From Pseudacidobacterium sp036264445 (lineage in GTDB: Bacteria > Acidobacteriota > Terriglobia > Terriglobales > Acidobacteriaceae): a stretch of 26,378 nucleotides of DNA. Below the pieces are notes generated by a model. The model saw nothing but the letters and a program-made list of their open reading frames with translations. It did not search any database and was not told the DNA's origin. Positions within the stretch are counted from its first letter, which is position 1; each line of letters opens with the position of its first letter. This document shows, piece after piece, positions 24,147 to 26,378 of this stretch. The position numbers and the translations under genes were made by a program. Where the stretch lies: the NCBI GenBank assembly GCA_036264445.1, contig DATAQW010000127.1, positions 1 through 26,378 on the forward strand, read 5' to 3'.

Positions 24147-24298
24147 TTCGCCGTCAGGCTCTTTGTCCGGCCTTGTTTCAGCACGCTATGCCATGGTGGC
24201 ATGTTGTCTGTCGAATAAGGCGAACTACAATTTGTCTGCGCGGAAGATCGCGCTGACCGTTAGCTTAAAGAAGAAAACTCCGCAGGAGGAAAGATTCA

Positions 24299-25039
24299 GT
24301 GATTCTCGCTCAACTTACACAAGCAGTTATTCACCCGACTTCCCTGGCCTTTTTCCAGGAACCGACGGTTGGTTTCAGCCCTCTCGAACTCTGGGGCAAC
24401 ATGGGAAACCTGGCCAAGGGTGTGGTCATCATCCTGTTCATCATGTCAATCTGGTCACTGGCTGTGATGATTGACCGCTGGCTCTATTTCAGCGCAGCCC
24501 GCAAGCAGTCGCGTGAGTTTGCTCCGCGCGTTGCCGGCGCGCTCAAGGAAGGTAAACTGGATGAAGCAGTTAAGGTTGCTGACCGTAACAAGAAGTCGCA
24601 CCTGGCCGAAGTGGTCACGGCAGGCCTGCAGGAGTTCCGCAGCTTCGGCGGCGGCGGCGCAGTGACCGAAGAGCAGATCGAGAGCTCGAAGCGCGCACTG
24701 GAGCGTGCCGAAGCTATTGTTCATGCCAAGCTGAAACGCGGCCTGGGCGGTCTGGCCACCATCGGTTCCACGGCTCCGTTTATCGGACTGTTCGGAACCG
24801 TCGTCGGTATCTTGAACGCGTTCCGTCAGATCGCAACCCAGAAGACCTCTGGTATCGGCGCTGTGGCCGGCGGTATTTCCGAAGCCTTGGTCACGACCGC
24901 GTTCGGCCTGCTGGTTGCCATCCCGGCGGTTATGACGTTCAACTACTTCACCAACAAGGTGGAAGCGTTTGACGTCGAGATGGACAACTCCTCGAGCGAA
25001 TTGATCGACTACTTCCTCAAGCAGAGCAACCGCCGATAG
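24299..25039 (+). CDS. exbB: MotA/TolQ/ExbB-family proton channel protein
   Basis: A 246-residue inner-membrane subunit that forms the proton-conducting motor with ExbD. Membrane helices are seen at about 39-57 (VVIILFIMSIWSLAVMIDRW), 150-175 (GLGGLATIGSTAPFIGLFGT) and 195-215 (ALVTTAFGLLVAIPAV), the family layout with a cytoplasmic helical stretch between the first two. The start is GTG 24299, behind an excellent AGGAGG 8 bases upstream. The 152-bp gap from tonB holds only a small hairpin (24188-24202). A TolQ role cannot be excluded, but TonB next door and two ExbD genes downstream favour the TonB system. Confidence 0.93.
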   Translation: MILAQLTQAVIHPTSLAFFQEPTVGFSPLELWGNMGNLAKGVVIILFIMSIWSLAVMIDRWLYFSAARKQSREFAPRVAGALKEGKLDEAVKVADRNKKSHLAEVVTAGLQEFRSFGGGGAVTEEQIESSKRALERAEAIVHAKLKRGLGGLATIGSTAPFIGLFGTVVGILNAFRQIATQKTSGIGAVAGGISEALVTTAFGLLVAIPAVMTFNYFTNKVEAFDVEMDNSSSELIDYFLKQSNRR

Positions 25040-25164
25040 AAGGCGTTGCCATCGCGGGAATCCTGCACTTCGGAGTGGGACGGCTCGAATCTCCGTCCTG
25101 CTCCAGCGGTTTTACCGTACGGCATGCAAAGTTTACGAGGAAGCCCTGATCGACGGAGCAAAAG

Positions 25165-25602
25165 ATGGCATTAGTTAAGAGAGACGAAGGCAAAAAGGTC
25201 AATTCCAACATCAACGTTACTCCCATGGTGGACGTGATGCTGGTGCTGTTGATCATCTTCATGGTCATTACGCCCATGTTGCAGAATAAGGTGAACGTTG
25301 ACCTCGTAAGATCGGAAAATGCGACAGCGATGCCCGACGCCGACCACGAAGATGCAGTGGTTGTGGCCGTGACTCGCGACAGCAAAGTTTTCCTGGGACA
25401 GGACCAGGTTTCACTCTCTGATCTGGGAGCAAAGGTCAACGACATGCTGCAGAACAAGACCAACAAAATGGTTTTTTTCCGCGCTGACGCGCGCGCGCAC
25501 TACGGCACCGTGATGGATGCGATTGACGCTGTGCGTACAACTGGCGTGGAAGAGATCGGCTTGCTGACCGAGCAGCGCACAGGCCAAATTGGCGGAGAAT
25601 AA
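25165..25602 (+). CDS. exbD: ExbD/TolR-family biopolymer transport protein (first copy)
   Basis: A 145-residue protein with one N-terminal membrane helix (about residues 22-42) carrying the proton-binding aspartate D23 in NVTPMVDVMLVLLIIF, and a periplasmic domain with LRxEN-like and FRADARAHYGTVMDAIDAV segments. It pairs with ExbB in the motor. GGAG upstream supports ATG 25165. It is followed 45 bp later by a second ExbD. The two copies differ clearly outside the helix, so they are old paralogues and not a recent duplication; they could form a heteromeric ExbD dimer. Confidence 0.93.
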   Translation: MALVKRDEGKKVNSNINVTPMVDVMLVLLIIFMVITPMLQNKVNVDLVRSENATAMPDADHEDAVVVAVTRDSKVFLGQDQVSLSDLGAKVNDMLQNKTNKMVFFRADARAHYGTVMDAIDAVRTTGVEEIGLLTEQRTGQIGGE

Positions 25603-25647
25603 TCCGGGTGAAGACTCTTCATCTCCGGAGAAATGAGGATTTGACTT

Positions 25648-26085
25648 ATGGCAATGGGAAGTGGCTCGGGTCCGGGTGGACTGAATGCCGATATTAACGT
25701 TACCCCGCTGATTGACGTTTTGCTGGTGCTGCTGATTATTTTCATGGTTATCGTGCCGGTTACGCCGCACGGCCTGGAGGCGCAGGTGCCCCAGCCGCCA
25801 AAGAATCCGCAGCAGCAGCAGCAGAATGATCTCACGATCGTGGTGCAGATTCACGATAATCGTGGCGCGCCGCCGACCTATAAAATCAATCAGGATGACG
25901 TGGCCAAGAATGACCTGCCGAACCGCCTAAACGCTATCTTCTCGATCCGCGCAGAAAAGGTTCTGTTCATTCAGGGCGATGCAGAGCTGAATTATGCGCC
26001 GGTTGCTGAAGTTGTGGATATCGCTCGTGGCATAGGCGTTGACCACATCGGATTGATTACACCGAAGATCGCAGCGGGCCAGTAG
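25648..26085 (+). CDS. exbD: ExbD/TolR-family biopolymer transport protein (second copy)
   Basis: A 145-residue paralogue of the preceding gene. The helix (about 21-42) has the same aspartate D23 in NVTPLIDVLLVLLIIF; the periplasmic part begins with a Pro/Gln-rich linker (PQPPKNPQQQQQN) and ends with VLFIQGDAELNYAPVAEVVDIARGIGVDHIGLI. The N-terminus is a Gly/Ser stretch. GAGG about 13 bases upstream precedes ATG 25648. Tandem ExbD copies next to ExbB are common in acidobacteria and similar lineages; why two are needed is unclear. It is the last complete gene of the cluster. Confidence 0.93.
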   Translation: MAMGSGSGPGGLNADINVTPLIDVLLVLLIIFMVIVPVTPHGLEAQVPQPPKNPQQQQQNDLTIVVQIHDNRGAPPTYKINQDDVAKNDLPNRLNAIFSIRAEKVLFIQGDAELNYAPVAEVVDIARGIGVDHIGLITPKIAAGQ

Positions 26086-26346
26086 AGCTCGGTCCGCCGC
26101 TTGAAGCTTGCCATTCGGCAGAAACCAATTACAATCACAGCGCAGAGACTTTTGCACATCCCAAAGCTATGCGCGGTTTAGAGCGGAAGTTGGATTGATA
26201 GCGTTACGCCCAAGATTTCCAACCTGTCTGGCGAGTCCAAGGCCAGTCTGGTCGCGGCAGTCGCGGAACAATGAGAGTATCAGTTCTGATTTTGCTGTAC
26301 CGGCCGCATGCTGGCGATCAGGCGATTAAAGGAGATAAGAGACAGA

Positions 26347-26378
26347 ATGAATCGAATCGCACGTTTTCCGGTAATGGC
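26347..26378 (+). CDS. Start of a further gene, cut by the window edge
   Basis: After a 261-bp gap without a clear promoter, an ATG follows AAAGGAG and a purine-rich stretch, and opens a frame beginning MNRIARFPV, basic then hydrophobic like the start of a signal peptide. Only about ten codons are visible, so no product can be named. Confidence 0.45.
   Translation, partial: MNRIARFPVM

Noticed and set aside
24188..24202. Hairpin ATGCCA-TGG-TGGCAT between tonB and exbB as a terminator
   Set aside because: A 6-bp stem with no T-run, within an apparent operon; too weak to call.
26108..26329. Possible 73-residue gene between exbD and the last start
   Set aside because: No ribosome binding site, Arg/Ser-rich composition unlike a folded protein, no recognisable family.

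Overview
The window (about 26.4 kb) reads as chromosomal DNA from an acidobacterium, probably of the Terriglobia/Acidobacteriaceae. This is inferred from gene content: a MacB/FtsX-type duplicated permease, a very large Oar-like TonB-dependent receptor with an N-terminal carboxypeptidase-regulatory domain, a TonB-ExbB-ExbD-ExbD cluster, a SecF with a large periplasmic insertion, and BlaI/M56 pairs without a penicillin-binding sensor domain. I see no insertion sequence, prophage, CRISPR array, tRNA or rRNA.

Layout. 1-2.7 kb (+): the 3' part of a MacB/FtsX permease and a secreted GH5 glycosidase. 2.8-3.9 kb (-): the YchF ATPase. 4.0-7.0 kb (-): a two-gene unit of a PLP-dependent amino-acid decarboxylase and a TPR/ATP-grasp protein, with a palindrome inside its predicted promoter. 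7.1-11.1 kb (+): a tightly coupled efflux operon (TetR, HlyD-type fusion protein, ABC ATPase, ABC-2 permease) joined by three ATGA overlaps; its ATPase has Gln in place of the Walker A Lys. 11.1-19.5 kb (-), in transcription order: a serpin, a BlaI-type repressor, an M56 (BlaR1-like) membrane metalloprotease, a periplasmic HtrA protease, a short Cys-rich leader ORF followed by a strong hairpin, and a 1118-residue TonB-dependent receptor. 20.0-23.3 kb (+): yajC-secD-secF. 23.4-26.1 kb (+): tonB-exbB-exbD-exbD, then the start of another gene at the right edge.

The most interesting part is 11-19.5 kb. Two nearly identical 18-bp inverted repeats (CAACTAAATAATTAGTTG type) lie upstream of blaI and just upstream of the htrA ribosome binding site. 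This suggests that the BlaI/M56 pair controls HtrA, next to a serpin whose reactive-centre hinge looks inhibitory: a compact envelope-proteolysis control cassette. Immediately downstream, the TonB-dependent receptor gene appears to sit behind an attenuator: an extended -10 promoter, a leaderless ORF with four Cys codons, and a perfect 14-bp stem with a T-rich tail. The TonB/ExbB/ExbD complex at 23.4-26.1 kb would energise such receptors, and SecDF-YajC would assist export of the many secreted proteins encoded here. These functional links are inference from sequence and context; no search or folding program was run.
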